From contig JBAIAA010000413.1 of assembly GCA_037893245.1 (NCBI GenBank), positions 372,001-436,000 of the forward strand: a DNA stretch of 64,000 nt, written 5' to 3'. Position numbers and translations under genes: made by a program. How positions within the stretch are numbered: position 1 is the stretch's first letter; the number at the start of each line of letters is the position of its first letter. Under the pieces are notes generated by a model that was not told the DNA's origin, searched no databases, and saw only the letters and a program-made list of their open reading frames with translations. Shown here piece after piece: positions 1 to 8,460 of the stretch. This DNA is from Crossaster papposus (Eukaryota > Echinodermata > Asteroidea > Velatida > Solasteridae).

Positions 1-60
1 ATTCACGTATCTCACTCAGCCTGCTCATAAGGAACAGCAGAGGTAGAAGACAGATATCGA

Positions 61-124
61 GTATATCCACGTGTCTCACTCAGCCTGCTCAGAAGGAACA
101 GCAGAGGTAGAAGACAGATATAGC
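61..124. repeat. Representative short (S) unit of array A, 64 bp
   Basis: This is the first complete unit. It carries CCACGTGTCT joined directly to CACTCAGCC, without the 11-bp module. Other S units start at 200, 339, 553, 767, 831, 895, 1034 and so on, 26 in total. A subset begins TATATTCACGTATCTC and has CTCATAAGG in place of CTCAGAAGG (starts 831, 1237, 1696 and 2680, plus the partial unit at 1). These form a recognisable subtype. Confidence 0.93.
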
Positions 125-199
125 GTATATCCACGTGTCTGATCTACACCTCACTCAGCCTGCTCAGAAGGAACAGCAGATGTAGAAGACAGAGATAGA
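125..199. repeat. Representative long (L) unit of array A, 75 bp
   Basis: This unit matches the S form except for 11 extra bases, GATCTACACCT, between GTGTCT and CACTCAGCC. There are 25 such units, starting at 125, 264, 403, 478, 617, 692, 959, 1098, 1557, 1824, 1963, 2102, 2177, 2316, 2391, 2466, 2541, 2808, 2883, 3022, 3097, 3172, 3247, 3386 and 3461. The module is bounded by CT on each side, so the S form could have arisen from L by one deletion between two CT dinucleotides; the reverse cannot be excluded. Confidence 0.93.
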
Positions 200-834
200 G
201 TATATCCACGTGTCTCACTCGGCCTGCTCAGAAGGAACAGCAGAGGTAGAAGACAGAGATATAGTATATCCAAGTGTCTGATCTACACCTCACTCAGCCT
301 GCTCAGAAGGACCAGCAGAGGTATAAGCCAGAGATAGAGTATATCCACGTGTCTCACTCAGCCTGCTCAGAAGGAACAGCAGAGATAGAAGACAGAGATA
401 GAGTATATCCACGTGTCTGATCTACACCTCACTCAGCCTGCTCAGAAGGAACAGCACAGGTAGAAGACAGAGATAGAGTATATCCACGTGTCTGATCTAC
501 ACCTCACTCAGCATGCTCAGAAGGAACAGCACAGGTAGAAGACAGAGATAGAGTTTATCCACGTGTCTCACTCAGCCTGGTCAGAAGGAACAGCAGAGGT
601 AGAAGACAGAGATAGAGTATATCCACGTGTCTGATCTACACCTCACTCAGCCTGCTCGGAAGGAACAGCACAGGTAGAAGACAGAAATAGAGTATATCCA
701 CGTGTTTGACCTACACCTCAATCAGCCTGCTCAGAAGGAACAGCAGAGGTAGAAGACAGAGATAGAGTATATCCACGTGTCTCACTCAGCCTGCTCAGAA
801 GGAACAGCAAAGGTAGAAGACAGAGATAGAGTAT

Positions 835-1214
835 ATTCACGTATCTCACTCAGCCTGCTCATAAGGAACAGCAGAGGTAGAAGACAGATATCGAGTATAT
901 CCACGTGTCTCACTCAGCCTGCTCAGAAGGAACAGCAGAGGTAGAAGACAGATATAGCGTATATCCACGTGTCTGATCTACACCTCACTCAGCCTGCTCA
1001 GAAGGAACAGCAGATGTAGAAGACAGAGATAGAGTATATCCACGTGTCTCACTCGGCCTGCTCAGAAGGAACAGCAGAGGTAGAAGACAGAGATATAGTA
1101 TATCCAAGTGTCTGATCTACACCTCACTCAGCCTGCTCAGAAGGACCAGCAGAGGTATAAGCCAGAGATAGAGTATATCCACGTGTCTCACTCAGCCTGC
1201 TCAGAAGGAACAGC
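835..1214. repeat. Array A block, shorter copy of 1-380
   Basis: Bases 835-1214 match 1-380 without a difference that I can find (offset 834). They then switch at CAGC to a different continuation, CTGAGG instead of AGAGAT. The same block is present a third time from 1700. The abrupt end inside a unit marks an exchange point. Confidence 0.9.
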
Positions 1215-1699
1215 TGAGGTAGAAGACAGAGATATAGTATATTCACGTATCTCACTCATCCTGCTCATAAGGAACAGCAGAGGTAGAAGACAGAGATAGA
1301 GTATATCCACGTGTCTCACTCAGCCTGCTCAGAAGGAACAGCAGAGGTAGAAGACAGAGATAGAGTATATTCACGTATCTCACTCAGCCTGCACATAAGG
1401 AACAGCAGAGGTAGAAGACAGAGATATAGTATATCCACGTGTCTCACTCAGCCTGCTCAGAAGGAACAGCAGAGGTAGAAGACAGAGATAGAGTATATCC
1501 ACATGTCTCATTCAGCCTGCTCAGAAGGAACAGCACAGGTAGAAGACAGAGATAGAGTATATCCACGTGTCTGAGCTACACCTCACTCATCCTGCTCAGA
1601 AGGAACAGCAGAGGTAGAAGACAGAGATAGAGTATATCCACGTGTCTCACTCAGCCTGCTCAGAAGGAACAGCAAAGGTAGAAGACAGAGATAGAGTAT

Positions 1700-2356
1700 A
1701 TTCACGTATCTCACTCAGCCTGCTCATAAGGAACAGCAGAGGTAGAAGACAGATATCGAGTATATCCACGTGTCTCACTCAGCCTGCTCAGAAGGAACAG
1801 CAGAGGTAGAAGACAGATATAGCGTATATCCACGTGTCTGATCTACACCTCACTCAGCCTGCTCAGAAGGAACAGCAGATGTAGAAGACAGAGATAGAGT
1901 ATATCCACGTGTCTCACTCGGCCTGCTCAGAAGGAACAGCAGAGGTAGAAGACAGAGATATAGTATATCCAAGTGTCTGATCTACACCTCACTCAGCCTG
2001 CTCAGAAGGACCAGCAGAGGTATAAGCCAGAGATAGAGTATATCCACGTGTCTCACTCAGCCTGCTCAGAAGGAACAGCAGAGATAGAAGACAGAGATAG
2101 AGTATATCCACGTGTCTGATCTACACCTCACTCAGCCTGCTCAGAAGGAACAGCACAGGTAGAAGACAGAGATAGAGTATATCCACGTGTCTGATCTACA
2201 CCTCACTCAGCATGCTCAGAAGGAACAGCACAGGTAGAAGACAGAGATAGAGTTTATCCACGTGTCTCACTCAGCCTGGTCAGAAGGAACAGCAGAGGTA
2301 GAAGACAGAGATAGAGTATATCCACGTGTCTGATCTACACCTCACTCAGCCTGCTC
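1700..2356. repeat. Array A block, copy 3 of the 1-657 block
   Basis: This is the later copy of the 1-657 block, entered from TATATTCACGTATCTC. Its upstream flank (AACAGCAAAGG, about 1671-1681) also matches the flank of the 835 copy (about 806-816), so these two copies share homology to the left of the partial window start. Downstream it continues into units that were duplicated again with a 706-bp offset. Confidence 0.88.
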
Positions 2357-2615
2357 AGAAGGAACAGCACAGGTAGAAGACAGAGATAGAGTATATCCAC
2401 GTGTCTGATCTAAACCTCACTCAGCCTGCTCAAAAGGAACAGCACAGGTAGAAGACAGAGATAGAGTATATCCACGTGTCTGATCTACACCTCACTCAGC
2501 CTGATCAGAAAGAACAGCAGAGGTAGAAGACCGAGATAGAGTATATCCACGTATCTGATCTACACCTCACTCAGCCTGCTCAGAAGGAACAGCAGAGGTA
2601 GAAGACAGAGATAGA
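2102..2615. repeat. Array A seven-unit block, first copy (recurs at 2808-3321)
   Basis: The unit order L L S L L L L is repeated at 2808-3321, 706 bp further on. Shared markers are CCTGGTCAGAAGG (2275 and 2981), CTGATCAGAAAGAAC (2501 and 3207), GACCGAG, and CACGTATCTGATC. A few private changes separate the copies: GCATGCTC (2210) and CTAAACCTC (about 2409) occur only in the first. The start of the same order, L L S L L, also occurs from 403. Confidence 0.87.
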
Positions 2616-2807
2616 GTATATCCACGTGTCTCATTCAGCCTGCTCAGAAGGAACAGCTGAGGTAGAAGACAGAGATATAGTATATTCACGTATCTCACTC
2701 ATCCTGCTCATAAGGAACAGCAGAGGTAGAAGACAGAGATAGAGTATATCCACGTGTCTCACTCAGCCTGCTCAGAAGGAACAGCAGAGATAGAAGACAG
2801 AGATAGA

Positions 2808-3321
2808 GTATATCCACGTGTCTGATCTACACCTCACTCAGCCTGCTCAGAAGGAACAGCACAGGTAGAAGACAGAGATAGAGTATATCCACGTGTCTGA
2901 TCTACACCTCACTCAGCCTGCTCAGAAGGAACAGCACAGGTAGAAGACAGAGATAGAGTGTATCCACGTGTCTCACTCAGCCTGGTCAGAAGGAACAGCA
3001 GAGGTAGAAGACAGAGATAGAGTATATCCACGTGTCTGATCTACACCTCACTCAGCCTGCTCAGAAGGAACAGCACAGGTAGAAGACAGAGATAGAGTAT
3101 ATCCACGTGTCTGATCTACACCTCACTCAGCCTGCTCAGAAGGAACAGCACAGGTAGAAGACAGAGATAGAGTATATCCACGTGTCTGATCTACACCTCA
3201 CTCAGCCTGATCAGAAAGAACAGCAGAGGTAGAAGACCGAGATAGAGTATATCCACGTATCTGATCTACACCTCACTCAGCCTGCTCAGAAGGAACAGCA
3301 CAGGTAGAAGACAGAGATAGA
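2808..3321. repeat. Array A seven-unit block, second copy
   Basis: This is the second copy of the L L S L L L L block described at 2102. It differs by GAGTGTATCC (about 2956) where the first copy has GAGTTTATCC. The AGTGTA here resembles the AGTGTA at the start of array B, which matters for the junction at 3600. Confidence 0.87.
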
Positions 3322-3590
3322 GTATATCCACGTGTCTCACTCAGCCTGCTCAGAAGGAACAGCAGAGGTAGAAGACAGAGATAGAGTATATCCACGTGTC
3401 TGATCTACACCTCACTCAGCCTGCTCAGAAGGAACAGCACAGGTAGAAGACAGAAATAGAGTATATCCACGTGTCTGATCTACACCTCAATCAGCCTGCT
3501 CAGAAGGAACAGCAGAGGTAGAAGACAGAGATAGAGTATATCCACGTGTCTCATTCAGCCTGCTCAGAAGGAACAGCTGAGGTAGAAGAC

Positions 3591-3612
3591 ATAGATATAG
3601 TGTAAAATCAAC
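3591..3612. other. Array A / array B junction
   Basis: The last unit of array A ends ...GACATAGATATAG and array B begins at TGTAAAATC with no intervening base. Expected array A sequence here is ATAG-TATATCC and expected array B sequence is ACAG-TGTAAAATC, so both sides share AGT. Array B is entered at its phase 1, about 37 bp inside the putative transposon-like end defined elsewhere. The first copy therefore lacks its left terminal inverted repeat. This fits joining by microhomology or illegitimate recombination better than a clean insertion. Confidence 0.88.
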
Positions 3613-3726
3613 AATGTTCACGACCAAGTTTCTTGCACACCGACATCACTGGGGTTTCTCAAACAACAATCAGATTATTGTCTTGGTCTTTATCTTTCCA
3701 TTTCTTTTCAATTTTTAGTAGGTTAG

Positions 3727-3731
3727 CCAAT
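3727..3731 (+). promoter_or_regulatory. CCAAT motif followed by a T-rich, AT-only stretch
   Basis: AGCCAATTACATTTTTTAATATT contains CCAAT at unit positions 127-131 followed by a T-run and TTAATATT. A further TATA-like TATATTTA lies at about unit position 321. These are compatible with promoter-like composition only; they are short and common, and support is weak. Confidence 0.2.
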
Positions 3732-3801
3732 TACATTTTTTAATATTCACACCGAAAGAAACACACCTCCCGAAAAGTGATACTTCCCGAGCCTGCAAGC
3801 A

Positions 3802-3818
3802 GCCATTTTACAAATGGC
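3802..3818. repeat. Hairpin GCCATTT-TAC-AAATGGC in each unit
   Basis: This is a perfect inverted repeat with a 7-bp stem and a 3-base loop, at unit positions 202-218 in nearly all copies. U112 changes one stem base (GTCATTT near 57747). The two arms place CCATTT motifs back to back; these resemble the GCCATNTT core bound by YY1-type zinc fingers, but such a short match is weak evidence. Confidence 0.8.
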
Positions 3819-3952
3819 ATCCCTCCACGTTCTAGGGCAATTAGGACCCATTTTTCAACCGTAATTTTGTCAAGTCTGCCCTCGGATTGAAGCTCAAAAA
3901 CCAGGGAGTTGATCCAATGCTATATTTACACAATCCCACCATTTCTTTCACC

Positions 3953-3967
3953 AAACGGCATCCGTTT
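3953..3967. repeat. Hairpin AAACGG-CAT-CCGTTT in each unit
   Basis: This is a perfect 6-bp stem with a 3-base loop at unit positions 353-367. It is altered in U25 and U40, where the loop becomes GAT (GGGATCC), in U29 (CCATTT arm), and in U94 (AAACAGAATCC). With the other hairpin and the long palindrome it gives each unit three dyad elements. Confidence 0.75.
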
Positions 3968-3994
3968 TCAAAAGAAATTGTGGGGGCACTTTTA

Positions 3995-4002
3995 ATGCAA
4001 AT
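3995..4002 (+). promoter_or_regulatory. POU-type octamer ATGCAAAT in each unit
   Basis: The exact octamer recognised by Oct/POU factors in animals lies at unit positions 395-402, about 26 bp before the 40-bp palindrome. It is lost only in U4 and U34, where both read ATGCAAAA. In animals this motif occurs in histone and snRNA promoters, but an 8-mer in a satellite may be chance fixed by amplification. No transcript or adjacent gene supports regulatory use here. Confidence 0.35.
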
Positions 4003-4027
4003 GAGCTAGCGTAGAAATGTTCCTTAC

Positions 4028-4067
4028 AATTAGGGTGGTGCACCCTATAGGGTGCACCTGCCTAATT
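4028..4067. repeat. 40-bp interrupted palindrome (one per unit)
   Basis: The core at 4037-4058 is a perfect 22-bp palindrome whose half-site is GGTGCACCCTA. It is flanked by a two-base mismatch on each side (GT against TG) and then seven more complementary bases (AATTAGG and CCTAATT). It recurs in every unit at unit positions 428-467. By my reading the 22-bp core is intact in 119 of 124 units. Changed cores are in U30 (C to T near 18139), U111, U114 and U118 (T to G in GGTGGGGCACC) and U121 (C to T near 62361). U49 changes the outer arm. It could extrude as a cruciform, bind a dimeric protein, or mark fused transposon ends. Confidence 0.93.
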
Positions 4068-4531
4068 CAAGTCCCATTGAAAACAGTGTAAAATCAACAA
4101 TGTTCACGACCAAGTTTCTTGCACACCGACATCACTGGGGTTTCTCAAACAACAATCAGATTATTGTCTTGGTCTTTATCTTTCCATTTCTTTTCAATTT
4201 TTAGTAGGTTAGCCAATTACATTTTTTAATATTCACACCGAAAGAAACACACCTCCCGAAAAGTGATACTTCCCGAGCCTGCAAGCAGCCATTTTACAAA
4301 TGGCATCCCTCCACGTTCTAGGGCAATTAGGACCCATTTTTCAACCGTAATTTTGTCAAGTCTGCCCTCGGATTGAAGCTCAAAAACCAGGGAGTTGATC
4401 CTATGCTATATTTACACAATCCCACCATTTCTTTCACCAAACGGCATCCGTTTTCAAAAGAAATTGTGGGGGCACTTTTAATGCAAATGAGCTAGCGTAG
4501 AAATGTTCCTTACAATTAGGGTGGTGCACCC
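4050..4531. mobile_element. Putative MITE-like monomer (482 bp, 18-bp terminal inverted repeats)
   Basis: When array B is cut at the centre of its palindrome, each monomer starts GGGTGCACCTGCCTAATT (4050-4067) and ends AATTAGGGTGGTGCACCC (4514-4531). The reverse complement of the right end matches the left end at 16 of 18 positions, the two mismatches being adjacent (TG against AC). TATA lies on both sides (4046-4049 and 4532-4535), which can be read as TA-element-TA units placed end to end. Short size, terminal inverted repeats, no coding capacity and a TA or TATA flank are typical of non-autonomous cut-and-paste transposons. The superfamily cannot be assigned from the termini alone. The alternative is a satellite that simply contains a palindrome. 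This is inference, shown here on the first complete copy. Confidence 0.5.
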
Positions 4532-5544
4532 TATAGGGTGCACCTGCCTAATTCAAGTCCCATTGAAAAGAGTGTAAAATCAACAATGTTCACGACCAAG
4601 TTTCTTGCACACCGACATCACTGGGGTTTCTCAAACAACAATCAGATTATTGTCTTGGTCTTTATCTTTCCATTTCTTTTCAATTTTTAGTAGGTTAGCC
4701 AATTACATTTTTTAATATTCACACCGAAAGAAACACACCTCCCGAAAAGTGATACTTCCCGAGCCTGCAAGCAGCCATTTTACAAATGGCATCCCTCCAC
4801 GTTCTAGGGCAATTAGAACCCATTTTTCAACCGTAATTTTGTCAAGTCTGCCCTCGGATTGAAGCTCAAAAACCAGGGAGTTGATCCTATGCTATATTTA
4901 CACAATCCCACCATTTCTTTCACCAAACGGCATCCGTTTTCAAAAGAAATTGTGGGGGCACTTTTAATGCAAATGAGCTAGCGTAGAAATGTTCCTTACA
5001 ATTAGGGTGGTGCACCCTATAGGGTGCACCTGCCTAATTCAAGTCCCATTGAAAAGAGTGTAAAATCAACAATGTTCACGACCAAGTTTCTTGCACACCG
5101 ACATCACTGGGGTTTCTCAAACAACAATCAGATTATTGTCTTGGTCTTTATCTTTCCATTTCTTTTCAATTTTTAGTAGGTTAGCCAATTACATTTTTTA
5201 ATATTCACACCGAAAGAAACACACCTCCCGAAAAGTGATACTTCCCGAGCCTGCAAGCAGCCATTTTACAAATGGCATCCCTCCACGTTCTAGGGCAATT
5301 AGGACCCATTTTTCAACCGTAATTTTGTCAAGTCTTCCCTCGGATTGAAGCTCAAAAACCAGGGAGTTGATCCAATGCTATATTTACACAATCCCTCCAT
5401 TTCTTTCACCAAACGGCATCCGTTTTCAAAAGAAATTGTGGGGGCACTTTTAATGCAAAAGAGCTAGCGTAGAAATGTTCCTTACAATTAGGGTGGTGCA
5501 CCCTATAGGGTGCACCTGCCTAATTCAAGTCCCATTGAAAACAG

Positions 5545-8460
5545 TGTAAAATCAACAATGTTCACGACCAAGTTTCTTGCACACCGACATCACTGGGGTT
5601 TCTCAAACAACAATCAGATTATTGTCTTGGTCTTTATCTTTCCATTTCTTTTCAATTTTTAGTAGGTTAGCCAATTACATTTTTTAATATTCACACCGAA
5701 AGAAACACACCTCCCGAAAAGTGATACTTCCCGAGCCTGCAAGCAGCCATTTTACAAATGGCATCCCTCCACGTTCTAGGGCAATTAGGACCCATTTTTC
5801 AACCGTAATTTTGTCAAGTCTGCCCTCGGATTGAAGCTCAAAAACCAGGGAGTTGATCCAATGCTATATTAACACAATCCCACCATTTCTTTCACCAAAC
5901 GGCATCCGTTTTCAAAAGAAATTGTGGGGGCACTTTTAATGCAAATGAGCTAGCGTAGAAATGTTCCTTACAATTAGGGTGGTGCACCCTATAGGGTGCA
6001 CCTGCCTAATTCAAGTCCCATTGAAAAGAGTGTAAAATCAACAATGTTCACGACCAAGTTTCTTGCACACCGACATCACTGGGGTTTCTCAAACAACAAT
6101 CAGATTATTGTCTTGGTCTTTATCTTTCCATTTCTTTTCAATTTTTAGTAGGTTAGCCAATTACATTTTTTAATATTCACACCGAAAGAAACACACCTCC
6201 CGAAAAGTGATACTTCCCGAGCCTGCAAGCAGCCATTTTACAAATGGCATCCCTCCACGTTCTAGGGCAATTAGGACCCATTTTTCAACCGTAATTTTGT
6301 CAAGTCTGCCCTCGGATTGAAGCTCAAAAACCAGGGAGTTGATCCAATGCTATATTTACACAATCCCACCATTTCTTTCACCAAACGGCATCCGTTTTCA
6401 AAAGAAATTGTGGGGGCACTTTTAATGCAAATGAGCTAGCGTAGAAATGTTCCTTACAATTAGGGTGGTGCACCCTATAGGGTGCACCTGCCTAATTCAA
6501 GTCCCATTGAAAAGAGTGTAAAATCAACAATGTTCACGACCAAGTTTCTTGCACACCGACATCACTGGGGTTTCTCAAACAACAATCAGATTATTGTCTT
6601 GGTCTTTATCTTTCCATTTCTTTTCAATTTTTAGTAGGTTAGCCAATTACATTTTTTAATATTCACACCGAAAGAAACACACCTCCCGAAAAGTGATACT
6701 TCCCGAGCCTGCAAGCAGCCATTTTACAAATGGCATCCCTCCACGTTCTAGGGCAATTAGGACCCATTTTTCAACCGTAATTTTGTCAAGTCTGCCCTCG
6801 GATTGAAGCTCAAAAACCAGGGAGTTGATCCAATGCTATATTTACACAATCCCACCATTTCTTTCACCAAACGGCATCCGTTTTCAAAAGAAATTGTGGG
6901 GGCACTTTTAATGCAAATGAGCTAGCGTAGAAATGTTCCTTACAATTAGGGTGGTGCACCCTATAGGGTGCACCTGCCTAATTCAAGTCCCATTGAAAAC
7001 AGTGTAAAATCAACAATGTTCACGACCAAGTTTCTTGCACACCGACATCACTGGGGTTTCTCAAACAACAATCAGATTATTGTCTTGGTCTTTATCTTTC
7101 CATTTCTTTTCAATTTTTAGTAGGTTAGCCAATTACATTTTGTAATATTCACACCGAAAGAAACACACCTCCCGAAAAGTGATACTTCCCGAGCCTGCAA
7201 GCAGCCATTTTACAAATGGCATCCCTCCACGTTCTAGGGCAATTAGGACCCATTTTTCAACCGTAATTTTGTCAAGTCTGCCCTCGGATTGAAGCTCAAA
7301 AACCAGGGAGTTGATCCAATGCTATATTAACACAATCCCACCATTTCTTTCACCAAACGGCATCCGTTTTCAAAAGAAATTGTGGGGGCACTTTTAATGC
7401 AAATGAGCTAGCGTAGAAATGTTCCTTACAATTAGGGTGGTGCACCCTATAGGGTGCACCTGCCTAATTCAAGTCCCATTGAAAAGAGTGTAAAATCAAC
7501 AATGTTCACGACCAAGTTTCTTGCACACCGACATCACTGGGGTTTCTCAAACAACAATCAGATTATTGTCTTGGTCTTTATCTTTCCATTTCTTTTCAAT
7601 TTTTAGTAGGTTAGCCAATTACATTTTTTAATATTCACACCGAAAGAAACACACCTCCCGAAAAGTGATACTTCCCGAGCCTGCAAGCAGCCATTTTACA
7701 AATGGCATCCCTCCACGTTCTAGGGCAATTAGGACCCATTTTTCAACCGTAATTTTGTCAAGTCTGCCCTCGGATTGAAGCTCAAAAACCAGGGAGTTGA
7801 TCCAATGCTATATTTACACAATCCCACCATTTCTTTCACCAAACGGCATCCGTTTTCAAAAGAAATTGTGGGGGCACTTTTAATGCAAATGAGCTAGCGT
7901 AGAAATGTTCCTTACAATTAGGGTGGTGCACCCTATAGGGTGCACCTGCCTAATTCAAGTCCCATTGAAAAGAGTGTAAAATCAACAATGTTCACGACCA
8001 AGTTTCTTGCACACCGACATCACTGGGGTTTCTCAAACAACAATCAGATTATTGTCTTGGTCTTTATCTTTCCATTTCTTTTCAATTTTTAGTAGGTTAG
8101 CCAATTACATTTTTTAATATTCACACCGAAAGAAACACACCTCCCGAAAAGTGATACTTCCCGAGCCTGCAAGCAGCCATTTTACAAATGGCATCCCTCC
8201 ACGTTCTAGGGCAATTAGGACCCATTTTTCAACCGTAATTTTGTCAAGTCTGCCCTCGGATTGAAGCTCAAAAACCAGGGAGTTGATCCAATGCTATATT
8301 TACACAATCCCACCATTTCTTTCACCAAACGGCATCCGTTTTCAAAAGAAATTGTGGGGGCACTTTTAATGCAAATGAGCTAGCGTAGAAATGTTCCTTA
8401 CAATTAGGGTGGTGCACCCTATAGGGTGCACCTGCCTAATTCAAGTCCCATTGAAAACAG
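5545..8460. repeat. Three-unit higher-order repeat, two copies (U5-U7 and U8-U10)
   Basis: The rare variant TATATTAACAC is present only in U5 (near 5867) and U8 (near 7325), 1458 bp or three units apart. The site-484 pattern G, G, C is the same in both triplets. U8 additionally carries T to G at unit position 140. This is a local three-unit duplication. Confidence 0.75.

Larger units (their letters stand above)
1..657. repeat. Array A block, copy 1 (recurs at 1700-2356)
   Basis: This stretch of about ten units is repeated at 1700-2356 with an offset of 1699 bp. Shared rare variants include CAGATATCGAG, CAGATGTAG, CTCGGCCTGC, CCAAGTGTC, GGACCAGC with GTATAAGCC, GCATGCTCAG and GAGTTTATCC. The first difference I see is CTCGG at 657-658 against CTCAG in the later copy. 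The same S/L order is kept, so whole multi-unit blocks were copied rather than single units. Confidence 0.9.
1..3600. repeat. Array A: minisatellite of 64-bp and 75-bp units
   Basis: This is a head-to-tail array of 51 complete units beginning at 61, preceded by a 60-bp partial unit cut by the window edge. Each unit runs from GTATATCCACGTGTCT through CACTCAGCCTGCTCAG and AAGGAACAGCAGAGG to TAGAAGACAGAGATAGA. I walked every unit boundary: all steps are either 64 bp (26 units) or 75 bp (25 units), and the sum matches the array length exactly, so there are no other indels. Units differ by scattered substitutions. Because 64 is not a multiple of three, no reading frame is conserved from unit to unit, which argues against a coding repeat. 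I do not recognise the family. It is best called a eukaryotic minisatellite or short-period satellite. Confidence 0.97.
3601..4086. repeat. Array B unit U1, reference unit
   Basis: This is the reference for unit coordinates. Landmarks, by unit position: CCAAT at 127-131, a 17-bp hairpin at 202-218, the polymorphic site GATC(CA/CT/AT)ATG at 315-316, a second hairpin at 353-367, octamer ATGCAAAT at 395-402, a 40-bp interrupted palindrome at 428-467 with TATA at 446-449, and a C/G dimorphism at 484. Recurrent variant sites also lie at 76-77, 140 and 379. It is moderately AT-rich with several T-runs. No snRNA, tRNA or 5S signature was recognised in either strand. Confidence 0.95.

Noticed and set aside
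1108..1299. A 63-codon open frame inside array A
   Set aside because: It lies across three minisatellite units whose 64-bp length shifts frame at each unit. It has no recurring peptide, no domain and no equivalent in the near-identical blocks as a gene, so it is chance.
61..3599. Possible stem CTGCT...AGCAG in array A units
   Set aside because: It has only five pairs with a 10-base loop and is broken in many units (CAGCAC, CCTGGTC, GCATGCTC), so there is no sign of maintenance.
3666..3682. Short inverted repeat ACAAT...ATTGT near unit position 68-80
   Set aside because: A 5-bp stem with a 6-base loop is expected by chance, and its loop region is one of the most variable sites (76-77).
4037..4058. 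Bacterial-type transcription terminator at the palindrome
   Set aside because: It has no loop and no T-run directly after it. It is a perfect dyad in a eukaryote-like satellite, where intrinsic terminators are not expected.
3601..4086. CENP-B box in the array B unit
   Set aside because: I looked for the TTCG....A..CGGG pattern on both strands and did not find it. CCCGAAAAG and CCCGAGCC lack the required spacing, so a centromeric role is not supported by this motif.
3601..4086. Homology between array A and array B units
   Set aside because: Apart from AGTGTA/AGTATA at the joint and short CAGCCTGC/GAGCCTGC similarity, I see no alignable stretch, so they are treated as unrelated.
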